A DNA stretch of 64,000 nt from Symbiodinium natans (GCA_905221605.1 CAJNDS010000038.1:184129-248128); one strand, 5' to 3'. Positions 11,201 to 21,290 are shown, counted from the stretch's first letter. Notes: a model not told the origin generated them from the sequence alone. Numbers and translations: made by a program.

Positions 11201-14200
11201 TTGGTGCTTGGGCTGATGGGGAAGTGGCGGCTCATGTGGACCGGGTGTTGTTGGTGCCCATAACCCACGCCTTCCAGGCGTTCACCGAGCTGAGTTTGGG
11301 GGATTCATTGTTGCGGTTTCTGCTGGGTCGGACTGTTGCGGGTGAGCAGTCGGACCAACTTCTTTCGAGTCGGGTCGTGGTTCCTGAGGCGGTTACACGA
11401 TCATACACCCCGGTGACTCCTTCCTCTTTCGTTTCCTGAGGTTCCGTTGGCTCGATTGATTCCTGAAGGGATGCGTCGCTGCACCCGATCGCAATCTTGC
11501 GGAGAGCATCATAGCATCATAGCTGGCACCTTAGGCTGTGTAGCTCTCCGCCCGTTCGTCCTCTTGTTGTCCTTGTTTTTTTTTTTTTTCTCTCTCTCGC
11601 TCTCTCCTTTTTGGCGGGCCGGGTTGGCTGTTGGCTTCTATTACCCACGGCAGGGGCCGGGGGGGGGGGGGGGTTGAGGTAGTGACGAGTCGGGGAGCAT
11701 ACATGGGGCTTTTGATGCGCCTCCCTCTTGATCCGTTTCGCCATCGCGGCTTCATATGGCTTCATTCCTGAGCCTCCTTGGTTGTCGGAGAACGGAGGGT
11801 CCAGGGTGGACTCGGTTGTGGACTGCTTAAGGTTCAACTTGCTGATTGGGCCATGTGAGCAGGGTCGCGTGGGCTACGGGCAGCTAAAGCAAACATCCGT
11901 TGACTGCCTGGCTGACTGGCTGACCGACTGCACTGTCGAGTATACACTTTTATAAAATACAGAATCTAAGGCATTATCGACGGTACAGAAGAGGAGACAG
12001 AGAACTTAAGAAACGACTGGAGAACCCGAGAGACGAGCATCCTTAAAGACCTCATCTCGTTCACCGAGGATCGCGCAGCGCTTCGTCCCGCCATTGCTGG
12101 AGCACTCGCCAGTTGTGCAGACATGCAGACAGCAGTCGCAAAGCAAATTCCCTGCAACATGCCATCACGTCTGCAGGAGCCGGTTTTAGCAGACTACCGC
12201 AGTAACATGCCCCAGGCAGCTGGTGAAGCTTGAAGCTGTAGTGCAACAGAGACTATGCAGAACATTTCATGAAAACATCTCAAGAAGCAGGCGCGGGATG
12301 CAGAAGTCTTAGCGACTTGGCTGACAATTCCTTTGTAGCGAATTCTGAGAGTGCCTGGAAGGCGACCCAAGCGAAGCTTCTGAATTCCAACTCTTCCCAC
12401 ATGCCCGAATGTCTGCTTAGGACTTGCTTGCTGTCCTGGCGACCAGGATACATGAGTCTTGGCATGGCAATGATCGGGCACGAAAATGGGTCGTACTGGC
12501 TCGTACCTCTCTTCAGCTTCCCTTTTGTTTGCTGAGGAATCCATTTCGCAGGAAGCCATGGGCCCCGAGTGTCATGAGCGCAATGCCATTGCTTCACGCT
12601 GCCTGGGACATGTGGCTACGCCCCAAGCAATCCTGAGGTGGGGAGGATATTCGAGATGGTGCTGGAGTGCACGTATGCGACCCAGCATGCAAGCCAACAA
12701 GCCGACAATGGCTGACAAGGCTGTGCCAGAAGGCCAGACGCGTGTATTCCTTTGGTGCGGTACTACGAAGTCCGTGGAGCCAAATGCAACTATTTTGGCC
12801 TTAGGGGAACCAATCAGGAACAGATCGTGCATCGAGGGCCCCGAGAACCCAAAGTCCGAAACTCTTCCCGTAGCCATTTTGGCTCAAGACAGCTATACAA
12901 TCAATAAACGTTGGGTCGGATTGTCTTTGCAGCGCTCTTCTGCTCTAATGGTGGTTCCGTTCTGCACCCCCTCGACGCAATACGGCACAGATGCCGAGTT
13001 GCGTTCGTTGCCGACGCCCATGCCGCCGCAGTCACAGCAACAATGTGTACTTGCCATGCTTGTGCCGGCGGGCCAGTTCCCCTACGCCGCAACGCAGCCG
13101 TCCATGATGTGCCAGACAGAGAAGTTCGGACCGCACGTGGCGCTTCAACCTCCTGTTCCGCCGGAGATCCTGCACCCGAACATGCAGCTGACCCCAGTCC
13201 TGAAGCCTGTGCACGCTCCCGGCGTCGGCAGCAGCACCTGCAGTGAGGATGAACACGGCGCAGCCCAGAGGGAGCTGCCTTCGCCGCCCGACACCGCCTC
13301 CGAGGCTGATCGCGCTGAGGGCCTGGCCAAGCTCAGCACCAGCGCCGCCCGCCGGCTCCGCCGGAAGCGCGCCTCGCAGAGGGCGCTGGCGAGCCCGGCA
13401 CCGAAACCCTGGGCCAGCAACGGTCCAGTTGCAGTTGGGCGTGTCTGGAATCCATTGACGGAAATCTTTGACTCTGCTGCATACGAAGATCTGCAGCAGC
13501 AACTGCAAGGAAGCCCCGAGCAGGTCTCCTCGGCCTTAACGTTGTTGAAGGACCATTGTGTAGACCATGTTTGGGACCTCTCTTGCCATCCCCTGGGCTG
13601 CCGCCTGATTCAGCTGGCGCTTGAGCGTGCCACTCCTCGTGAGGCTGCCGAGCTGGCGAGGGAACTGCGAGGCCACATTCGCGAGGCGTTGATGTCGCCG
13701 CATGCCAACTACGTGGTACAAAAAGTCGTAACTCAATTGACATGGAACAGCTGCAGCTTCGTGGCAGATGAACTGGAGGGCTTTGCATCGAAGTTTGCTC
13801 GCCACCGATTTGGATGCCGTATTTTCTGCCGCTTGCTTGAGTTCTACGCATCGCAAGACGGCACCCTGCGGTTGGTGGACGAGGTACTTCAGGAAGCAGA
13901 GGATTTGTGCTGTCATCCGTTCGGTCACCACGTTGCCCAGTCCGTACTGGAGCATGGTACCGACTGCCACCGCGATGCCGTGGCAAAGACGATTTGCTCG
14001 AATCCCATGGGCTTCGCTCAGAATCAGAATGCAAGCTACCTCGTGGAGAAGGTCCTGTCTTTCTGCTCGCCGCACTACCAGCGCTCCCTGCTCGCCGAGT
14101 TGACGGAATCTTTGGAAGAATTGGCTCTGTCAAGGTACGGCTGCTATGTCGTCCGGGTCCTGGTGGAACACCCAGATACAGATCGATCCGCGGCAGTGTC

Positions 14201-16995
14201 TCGGCTGTGGAGCTGCATCGGCGAGCTCAGGAGAACGAAGCATGGACAGCACCTGATGACCGATCTGGGCATGAGCATGAATCGCGGCCGACGATGAGCT
14301 CAGATGTCATGTTGCTGTTCCATCCAAGACTGTACATAGACAACGTTGGTGGCGGATCCTTGCAATCCCAAAGCCTGCCCTCCCAATTTCTTGTCGTGGC
14401 GGTTACATTACCCCTAAAGAGCTCCAACCTCCGACTTTGTGGGCACTTGGCCCACCTTTTGCCCGGGATCAGCCTCATCCTTCCAGCTGCCAGTTGGAAC
14501 ACTTGCTTTGCTCCTATGAAGGCTGTATGTAAATATAGCCCAAAGACCAAAGATCCTAAATCCCAGGTGGCAGCAGTCCAGTGTGGCATTGCCCACGCCC
14601 ACATATTCCTCAGCCTGCTGACACGCAGCAGTGCTCCCTGCATGCCGCCATCGCCCCACGCGGAAGGGCTGTTACGGTTGGACCAGCCCTTCGTTGCAAA
14701 GCCGTTGAGCGATTTCAATTGAGTCTTTCGCCCCTGGCACAAAGCCATGGCAGGTTTTCGGGTCTAATGGCAAGGAAGCTGCATGCAGCTTCCTGGCCCC
14801 TGTCGCAGTTGTGAAGGAGACATGGGGCTGGCTTCCCGCCTCTCGAGCACTCGCTACGAGCCCGTGAAGAGCTCGCGGTGCAGGGGGCTTCCCAGTCAAT
14901 GCCAACCAGGGAGTTTGTCAAAGGGAACGGGGTCATTTTGTAAGGTGAGGTGTCATCATTGTCGGTACATTTCTTCGGGCCTTTTTCAAAGGGCCTTTTC
15001 AGAGGTACCACCGTTAGCCCCTGACAAATCCCACAGAAACTATTGTCCCCTCGCTTGTACAGCCAACTGTGGCCCGACCTCCACTTCTCACGTCTTCGAC
15101 GGAGAGAAAGCCTTCTGTCGCGTGAGGTAGCTTATTGCTTGAACGCAATATATTGTATGTGTTCTTAATGTCGAATAGGTACGCTGACCTCTGAACAGGT
15201 AAGACCTGAATTAAGGTGTGACATGATCAAGGGCGACTTCCAAAGTTACCCGGACCACAGGACATCTCTGGGTTGCCGCACTGAAGCGCGTTGTGAACAG
15301 GGTGTCCACTTCTCACCTTCGGCCCTTGTGCTTGTAGCTCTGAGCTAGTTAGCGCCGGGAGGGTGAAGTTCTACGACTTGCTCAAGGCAATCAATGCAAA
15401 TTGCTTCCAGGCCCGGCCTCGCCTTGAAAGAGTTTGGTGCCGTGACGGCAGATGAATGGCAGGCCCTGTTCTATTTGCCAGAGGCCCAACTGATTCTCTT
15501 CGTGGCACGCGCCTCAAACCTCCGGGCAGATGGAACAGCTATAATCACATTGGCAAGCTTGGCCCAGGACTCGTTGATTTGGGCCATGAAGCATGAGCAG
15601 CCACAAGTGGCCGACAGCGGCCTGCAGGTTGAACCGCCTTAACAAGAGCCCTAAACGCCCCACATCCAAGAACCCCGATGGTCTGCAACTGTCCAGCTGC
15701 CAGGTGCTCTCACAGTTTCTGGAGCGCCTTCTGAGTGGCCCAAGTAGTATTTATGCCTTGCGGCCCGGTGTTTGAAAGAACTTTCCACAAGGCGTCGCTA
15801 GAAGCGTCGCAAGAAGCGTCGCTTGTCGCCGAGCTTCAGGTTCCTTTCTTCAAACAGTACTACTTCCTCATCCTTCAAGCCGTCCGGGAGCCTCATCAGT
15901 GAGTGTGTCTCGTCCAACTTGGCGATAGCTGAACAGGTCATTGGTGTTCTTACAGACACCTCCCACAAGAGTGGCTTCAAGCTGCAGCAGCACATTCTGC
16001 TGCTCCTGGGCTCTTGAAGAGAGGGAGGATTTTCTTAAAAAACCCAGCTGCTTCCACGTCTCGGCTGAACCATTGCAAGGCAACTCATCGTTGCCGCTGA
16101 GAACCAAATGCTCAGCGACGCAGCGCCAAAGCAGCGCGTGATGGAGCTGCACGGCTGCATCATTTGCATTTCCTGAGCTCGAGCTTGGAAGAAGAGGCTC
16201 CGAAATTCAAATGGCTCAGCAGCCAGGTTCCTTTTCGAGCTAATTGGCAAGCTGGGGCCCAAGCCGGGAGATTTGGGATCCGGAAGTTGAGTGGGCTCCA
16301 CCACGCTACTTGAGGTCATTCCCAACTCTGAACAAGAGCCAGGTGCATTGCAAGCTACAGGGCAATACAGATACTACAGGCCTGATCACTGTATAGAAAT
16401 CCCAAATTGTGGAGAGGCTGAGATTTTTGTGCTCCACTGCTTCAACAAGTCGCGGCAGCCTGCCGAGCCCGGGCCCTCATATTTTGGATCAAAAACTGAG
16501 AAGTGTCGACTCTTCGAGTCAGCTTGGGCTATGTCTCACAGCGCATGAAACCCGCGGTATTCAATCTCAGTCTTGCGCCTTGGTTCTTGGTTCTTCGGGG
16601 TTTTTGATTCCTTTTGTGTTGGGTGGATCTTGGAGGTTCCAGCAGCACATACGCGACTTCCTCATCCAGCTCAAGGAGAGTTGTTGTTGCTCCCGCACCT
16701 CCTGTATGACCCCTTTTGCGACACTGCGAGCAGATGCCCGTGAAAAGTGTGCACAGTGTACATCGGCCTTCGGAATTCAGAAAGCGCCCTTTTTCCTCCT
16801 GTTACAATTGTGAGGAGTGGGGGAGCCACGAGTCGGCCTTGTACGAGGAGCTGCTCTGTTCGTGAATTCCTCTGCTCACGCAGAAGCTGGGACCAGGGCG
16901 GTGCATGTGTGGAGGCTGAAAGAAAGTCAGCACAAGACGAGCAGCAGCAGCTGGAGCGACAATGGAGGATGCAGGCCTTGCCAAGCTGGACCTAG
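8271..16995 (+). CDS. XPO1: Exportin-1 (CRM1), C-terminal half, about 30 exons
   Basis: Exportin-1 is the Ran-GTP-dependent receptor that carries proteins with leucine-rich export signals through nuclear pores. Exons in order match its HEAT-repeat solenoid: 8271-8334 ([13 protein letters not shown]), 8396-8434 (LIYLTHLD), to 8778 ([12 protein letters not shown]), 8847-8876, 8931-8975 ([15 protein letters not shown]), 9033-9064 ([11 protein letters not shown]), 9137-9194 ([19 protein letters not shown]), 9371-9420 ([10 protein letters not shown]), 9508-9570, 9650-9700, 9732-9786, 9859-9914 (FFEAVGHMI), 10285-10365, 10425 on, 10508-10573, 10642-10674, 10910-10969, about 11150-11290, 15216-15260 ([14 protein letters not shown]), 15362-15410, 15463-15504, 15568-15627 ([20 protein letters not shown]), 15704 on, 15840-15881, 15937 to about 16008 ([10 protein letters not shown]), 16636-16675 ([11 protein letters not shown]) and 16915-16995 with stop TAG. 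Donors are mostly GC. The N-terminal half, with the Ran-binding CRIME region, is not in the window. Confidence 0.88.
8609..8627. repeat. Poly(C) tract
   Basis: A run of 19 C lies in an exportin intron, a few bases upstream of the exon encoding [12 protein letters not shown]. It is simple sequence with no other feature. Confidence 0.9.
10757..10775. repeat. Poly(G) tract
   Basis: A run of about 19 G sits in the exportin intron between exons 10642-10674 and 10910-10969. Homopolymers recur in introns throughout this window. Confidence 0.9.
11576..11674. repeat. T/CT-rich and poly(G) tracts in exportin intron
   Basis: A poly(T) run passes into CT repeats (11,576 to about 11,610), followed by a poly(G) run at about 11,658-11,673. 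Both lie in the long exportin intron that also carries the Pumilio retrogene, upstream of that retrogene. Confidence 0.85.
12868..12888 (+). other. Relic dinoflagellate spliced-leader (DinoSL) sequence
   Basis: Twenty-one consecutive bases starting CCGTAGCC and ending GGCTCAAG match the conserved 22-nt dinoflagellate spliced leader from its second base to its end. Only the degenerate first base (normally T, A or G) differs, being C here. The spliced leader is trans-spliced onto the 5' ends of mature nuclear mRNAs, so a genomic copy directly upstream of an ORF is the accepted mark of an mRNA that was reverse transcribed and reinserted. It ends 59 bases before the Pumilio start codon and so marks the original mRNA 5' end. 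Confidence 0.93.
12948..14297 (+). CDS. Pumilio-repeat RNA-binding protein, intronless retrogene
   Basis: This 449-residue protein is uninterrupted. I chose the ATG at 12,948 because the frame stays open upstream to 12,486, but the spliced-leader relic at 12,868-12,888 shows where the ancestral mRNA began, and this is the first in-frame ATG after it. The N-terminal 160 or so residues are low-complexity (Pro, Gln, Ser). The C-terminal 280 carry about seven Puf-type helical repeats, each with an aromatic or small/Gln core: [76 protein letters not shown] and [11 protein letters not shown]. Puf proteins bind 3' UTRs and repress or localise mRNAs. The gene lies on the same strand inside an exportin intron. 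The ORF is intact, so it may be functional. Confidence 0.9.
   Translation: MVVPFCTPSTQYGTDAELRSLPTPMPPQSQQQCVLAMLVPAGQFPYAATQPSMMCQTEKFGPHVALQPPVPPEILHPNMQLTPVLKPVHAPGVGSSTCSEDEHGAAQRELPSPPDTASEADRAEGLAKLSTSAARRLRRKRASQRALASPAPKPWASNGPVAVGRVWNPLTEIFDSAAYEDLQQQLQGSPEQVSSALTLLKDHCVDHVWDLSCHPLGCRLIQLALERATPREAAELARELRGHIREALMSPHANYVVQKVVTQLTWNSCSFVADELEGFASKFARHRFGCRIFCRLLEFYASQDGTLRLVDEVLQEAEDLCCHPFGHHVAQSVLEHGTDCHRDAVAKTICSNPMGFAQNQNASYLVEKVLSFCSPHYQRSLLAELTESLEELALSRYGCYVVRVLVEHPDTDRSAAVSRLWSCIGELRRTKHGQHLMTDLGMSMNRGRR
14298..15215. other. 3' flank of retrogene within exportin intron
   Basis: This stretch holds the probable former 3' UTR of the Pumilio retrogene and the remainder of the exportin intron. 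I see no poly(A) run and no second gene. The ORF-like stretch in other frames (to about 14,750) is a shadow of biased composition. The next exportin exon starts at 15,216. Confidence 0.5.
15790..15822. repeat. Short tandem repeat, about 11 bp, three copies
   Basis: A GCGTCGC core recurs three times with an AGAA spacer immediately upstream of the exportin exon that begins at 15,840. It is intronic, and its function is unknown. Confidence 0.7.
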
Positions 16996-17399
16996 ACGAA
17001 GATGTAGCAGATTGCTTGAATTTGCTTGAACAATGTCCGTGGCTGGTCCAGCTTCAGAACTTCAGAACTGTGCGAAATCCTGCCCATGTGTGCTGACCGG
17101 TGTTGCTGTGATCTTTGAACCTCTGGCGCAGCAGCCTCAAAAGCGGAAAGCACGGCTAAAGTCCCATTTCGGACCCATTTCGAATATACCTTTGGAGCCT
17201 AGAGATTTGCAGGCCGGGTCTGCCGTTGAGGCATGTCATAAGTTTAGTGGTTGCGCTTCCCAGAGTTAGCGCGTCTGGCAATTCAATGCCATGTTCGATC
17301 CAAATTTTCGGAAGGCCCAGTTTTTGCATGTTTTGATTGTTTTTGAGAGCCATTTGGTTCGAACTTTGGGGGGATCGGCATCAACTCACCGTCAGGGTC
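16996..17399. other. Exportin 3' flank / intergenic spacer
   Basis: About 400 bases separate the exportin stop from the next start codon. An alternative open frame starting at 16,963 ([19 protein letters not shown]) overlaps the exportin terminus and runs to about 17,094. It is acidic and helix-like and could be an alternative C-terminus, but it has no family match. A degenerate spliced-leader-like string lies at about 17,344-17,363. Confidence 0.4.
17344..17363 (+). other. Possible degraded spliced-leader relic
   Basis: The string AGCCATTTGGTTCGAA resembles the 3' part of the dinoflagellate spliced leader, with one T missing, one C-to-T change and one inserted G. It ends 37 bases before the start codon of an intronless ORF, as expected for an old retrogene. 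The match is short and imperfect, so chance remains possible. Confidence 0.35.
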
Positions 17400-18596
17400 A
17401 TGAAGCTCTTGCTGTGGATTGCAGCAGCGTGGTTATCTCTCTCCGCGGCAACCTCTGATGAATGCGAAGGCTCTGAGGATGACAGCTGGGTGGCCTTCAG
17501 CTTGAAACAGCGGAAACACCTGAAGCATCATAATGCCGGCCCTGTCGGGCAAAGTGCAACGTGGTCTTCCTTTTCAGATGTGGCAACAAAGATGACGCAG
17601 CTGCCATGGAAAGATATCACATGGGGTCCGCTTGACAAGTACGGGAAGCCTGAGAACAACTTTGCTTTGGGTGGTTGCATTGTCAATGGCCTCCTATACA
17701 CGATGGCCTTTGCTGACAGTGGTGGACAGAATTGGGAGGACTATGTCCAAGGCATCGGAACTGTTGTGGGTGGACTTGTTGGTTTGGTGCCCGGCGCTGG
17801 CCCCATCCTCAGCATGGTAGTCACCTTCGCCATGTCCCTCTTCCACGATGACTCCGAGTCAGCCTTGACCAGCCTGTACAAGCAGATCATGAGCGAGGTG
17901 CGAGCGATTGTGCGGGCTCAAGAGGTTCAGGATGCAGTGGCTGCAGCCAAGGGGCAGTTGGCCGGCTTCATGCAGATGCTGGCTGGTATGCCTCTGGACT
18001 TCTTGGTGGACGACAAGACCTCGCAAGTTGAGAAATACCAGCATTGGTACAGAGTACTGGAAAGGTACATCAACATCATGGACGCGTCAGAATACAACAT
18101 TTTCGGGAATGAAGCAAATTGTACCCTCGCACTTGCCGTTCCTATGCAACCAAATGACTTGCCAAGCCCAGATTGCTTGGAATTTTGGAAATCTGGCGCC
18201 ATCTTCTTTCAGTTTCAATACGTTCTGATGCATCTCAACATCATGGCCCAGATGGCTGTTTTCGCCACGTTTGAAACTCAAAGAACCACCGTGCTCTCAG
18301 CCCTGCGAGGGAAAGCTGCGACGTATCACAAGCTACTGAACGCCTCTTACCAAGGCTTCGTCCAGGGCATAGATCCACCAATGAAGTGCATCTGGGAGAA
18401 CGGTATAGATAAGAGTAGTGGTAAGCCCATTTGGGTCTTGAAGTACACCAAGTGGGACAACGAAGACGTGTCCTGTGTGACTGGTTGTGTGGCCTCGTTT
18501 CCCTTCAAGTTCCCACAACCGCAGCGTCTGTGCCTCGCACCCGATCCACATTTCCCCAATGCCTGCAGGCAGGCTGACTTCTACTCGATGTATTAG
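17400..18596 (+). CDS. Secreted protein with Cry-like helical domain
   Basis: The ORF encodes 398 residues from the ATG at 17,400 to TAG at 18,594-18,596. I chose this start because it begins a clear signal peptide (MKLLLWIAAAWLSLSAAT), so the product should enter the secretory pathway. Residues of about 110-200 contain a Gly-rich hydrophobic hairpin (VPGAGPILSMVVTFAMSLF) followed by amphipathic helices with a W/L-spaced pattern. This resembles the N-terminal helical pore-forming domain of Bacillus delta-endotoxins and related helical toxins. The similarity is by pattern only, and toxicity is not shown. The ORF is intronless amid intron-rich genes, which suggests a retrogene. The same frame continues past the TAG, so the ancestral product was longer (next entry). 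Confidence 0.7.
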   Translation: MKLLLWIAAAWLSLSAATSDECEGSEDDSWVAFSLKQRKHLKHHNAGPVGQSATWSSFSDVATKMTQLPWKDITWGPLDKYGKPENNFALGGCIVNGLLYTMAFADSGGQNWEDYVQGIGTVVGGLVGLVPGAGPILSMVVTFAMSLFHDDSESALTSLYKQIMSEVRAIVRAQEVQDAVAAAKGQLAGFMQMLAGMPLDFLVDDKTSQVEKYQHWYRVLERYINIMDASEYNIFGNEANCTLALAVPMQPNDLPSPDCLEFWKSGAIFFQFQYVLMHLNIMAQMAVFATFETQRTTVLSALRGKAATYHKLLNASYQGFVQGIDPPMKCIWENGIDKSSGKPIWVLKYTKWDNEDVSCVTGCVASFPFKFPQPQRLCLAPDPHFPNACRQADFYSMY

Positions 18597-19067
18597 ATCA
18601 AGGTTGGCGAGGCCAAGGCAACCTATGAACCCATGCTGGCAAAGCTCCTGAACCTCTCTCTCTCCTCCTATTCTGATGAGGCCAAGGGGATGGTTGATTG
18701 GATCCTGAATGATCCTCCACCGCCAAACAAGACCATCCCCCGCAGCGTGCTTGAGTTCTGCGAGAAGGTTGTCGATGCTCTCGCTGACAAAGCGGTCCAA
18801 ACAGTACCCGACAACGCAAAAAACATCAAGGAGAGTCTCAATGGGGCCTGCCCTGCAGCTTTGAATGTTGCTTCCGCAACACCCACTCGGTGCTCTTGCA
18901 AAACCAACAAGCTTTGTTCTGGGCTGAGCAACACGTTCATTCAAATCCTACCATCTATCCCTGCAGGTCGCTTGTGGGTGTCACTTCTGGGCCCAGGCAG
19001 CTATTTTATGGAGCACTGCAACTCAAGGTGCGATGATCTCCCCATGAGTACTTTGCCAGAACCCTAG
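18597..19067 (+). pseudogene. In-frame continuation of the secreted protein after TAG
   Basis: Immediately after the TAG the same frame stays open for 156 codons to a stop at 19,065-19,067. The composition is clearly protein-like (EAKATYEPMLAKLLNLSLSS; a later Cys-rich stretch with RCSCKTNKLC and HCNSRCDD). The first part is helical and the last part resembles a disulphide-rich C-terminal domain. A single nonsense change in one long ORF of about 555 codons is the simplest reading. Alternatives are stop-codon readthrough, an unrecognised small intron that removes the TAG, or a sequence error. The end of this frame is the likely true end of the ancestral protein. Confidence 0.6.
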
Positions 19068-19279
19068 CAGAAGCCTAGGAGTTCCATAAATGTTGGCGAA
19101 AACATGACCAACTGCGCGAGTTCGGACCGGGAGAAACATGTCACAAGGTGATTTTAGTAATTGTGAGCATGTTGAGTTTTTTTTCGCTTTGAGGGTCAAG
19201 AATCTCTGTCTGGTTGAAACCCGAGCGCTCTTCAGATTCGGGTGCTGCGCAGCATGCCATGGAGCATCTCCGGGCATGG

Positions 19280-20390
19280 CTGAAGGTGGTCCTACAGGCA
19301 CATCTCAGTTCTGCCGTGCCTTCGTTCACTCAAATTTTGGGGCAGGTGAGGCAAATGCAACCCGAGCATGCTCAGTGCCCGCTGGTGAGGGGAAGTGCTT
19401 CCAGCCTGCTCATGCTTCCGATGGCAACATGATGCTTTTGAGGTACTTCCTCACTTATCTGGCGCAAGGCATCGGTCGAGTCGGCAAGGACTACTTGAAG
19501 AGCTCCTTTTGGCTGAACAACAAACGGGGGGGGGAAAGCTAGAAGATGTGAAAAGGGCGTATACTGGGCCGGCGCACATTCAGCTTTTTCAGGGGGCTTG
19601 GACGTGCGAAGGTTCAGCTGCGCAGCTCCTCAGCATGCGCGAACTCCAGCTCTTCAGCAACCTGCTGCCAGAGTTCGGCCGGATCCTGAGCTCACCCGAA
19701 GCCGCCCGACTCGGGAGGGCCTCTCACACAGCTGATGGATCCTTTAGGAAGCCTCCCCTGGGCGCTGAAGCCCGTGATTGTGAGACCCGGCAGCACTTAT
19801 CGAACGATACAGCGCAAGCTTCGTGTTCCCTCGTGCACCACTTCCTGCGGCTTCGTCGCATTTCTCGGAGGTTGCTCATCGAGCGGACCGTGCCAGCGAC
19901 GCGGCAGTTGGCGCTGCTTGGGCAGCGCAGAGAGAGCTGTTTGGACATGTCCAGAAACTTCACCGGAGTTTTTTGTGTCCCCTGCCCCAGGCTTGTAACA
20001 GCCGTGGCCGTCACGGCCATGCCGTGGTTCTTCCTAAGCGTGTACCCACCGATGCCAATGATGCTGCTGCTCGCAACCGGTCTCGCATCTCTGGGCTCGG
20101 CGGCCCCTCGGACGACAGCTTCACGTCAGACCTTCGCGACCTTTTTTTGGCCGTCTCTGATCTCCTAGACCCCTGGCAATCACGTGCAATCATTTAAGAA
20201 CATACTGACATTTTGCACTGTTCTGTATGCCTTGTCCTCAGCCTGGCTCTCCTTGAGGTGGTGGATGGTCTCACCGACGGAAGGCTGGCTGCTGAATCGA
20301 CAGAGGCATCTGCTGCTGCTCTGCAGCGCCTCGCTTCGACCCCTCCCCAATTTTATGGGACATCATGTAATGCTTCGCAAAATACCATGA
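19280..20390 (+). CDS. Exon-like segments, unknown protein
   Basis: Open frames here look partly coding. The segment 19,823-20,197, ending in TAA, has an even, charged composition (AAWAAQRELFGHVQKLHRSF; SDLRDLFLAVSDLLDP). The segment of about 20,242-20,345 follows a clean AG acceptor (LALLEVVDGLTDGRLAAEST). Overlapping frames at 19,395-20,168 compete with the first. I recognise no domain. They could be exons of one gene on the + strand that continues towards 23 kb. Confidence 0.3.
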
Positions 20391-20399
20391 AAACAGCCT

Positions 20400-21290
20400 C
20401 AATATTCAATCTCAATATTCAGACATTATCTTTATTAAACAATAAAGTGTAGCATAGTAACGCAGCATGGAACATCAAGGTACTTGTTTTATGTCTGATG
20501 CTTTTCTCAGATTGCAGTTATGTGAATCGCCATGTGCTTACCACGACGTTTGCTTTTGTGTGCTCAGCACCTTCCCTTTGTGTCTGTCCGCGTCGTCCAT
20601 AAGGTCTCTGTGCCAGACGGGGTACAGCATCGGTGCCACCCGGCCTTAAGGGAACCCGGAAAATAGACCCTGGAGGCCCTAGAGCCTAGAGCCTAAAAAT
20701 TAAGGCGACTTTGCAGTCAGGCCAGGCGGGTAGCATAGAACAAACCTAAGGCTTTTCTCGTCGGCTTCGCAGCTTGGGCCCTGGAGCTGCCGCCACTCGG
20801 CACTGACGTTGCGGGGGAATGCCCATTGGGGACATTGGGGAGATACTTGGGGGCACCCTTTCGCGTGCCAGGACCCAGCTTTCCCTGATGGTCACCGCCG
20901 CGGCCTGGGCATCGATTCTCGTTGCGCTTCGGCCGACTCGCTCCTCGGACACGCAAGGCCCCCGCAAGGCGCCCGCAAGGCGTAAGCAAAGGCTGGCCGA
21001 AAGGCGAAGAAATTTTGCAGTAACTTTGCTGCAGGTTTGTGCTCGCACCGCTCTCAGAAGTAGGGTTGGGTGAGACCTAAGGCTCCTGTGCTGAGTGAAG
21101 GGCTAAATCTCGAAAACTCAAGGCTCGCAGCAGGAGCCGGGCGCGGACGCTGGCTGGCGACCATTTGCTTGGAGAGAGCTGGCCAAGCCCAACATATTGT
21201 GTGTGGCTGTCTTGGGCTTCGCCGTTTGCTTGGCTCCAGCTGCTGCAGGGGCCTTGGAAAGTTGAAGACCGGCAGAGGTTAGCATCTGCT
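20400..21290. other. No confident gene
   Basis: Mixed AT-rich sequence (20,400-20,470) passes into GC-rich sequence. An open frame at 20,819-21,073 (+) encodes a short basic peptide without a motif and has competing frames on the other strand. I see nothing I can name. Confidence 0.4.

Noticed and set aside
12486..12947. Longer Pumilio ORF starting at 12,486
   Set aside because: The upstream part precedes the spliced-leader relic, so it was not in the source mRNA. The frame is merely open by chance.
13333..14133. Minus-strand frames opposite the Pumilio gene
   Set aside because: They are antisense shadows of a GC-rich coding region; the + strand has clear Puf repeats.
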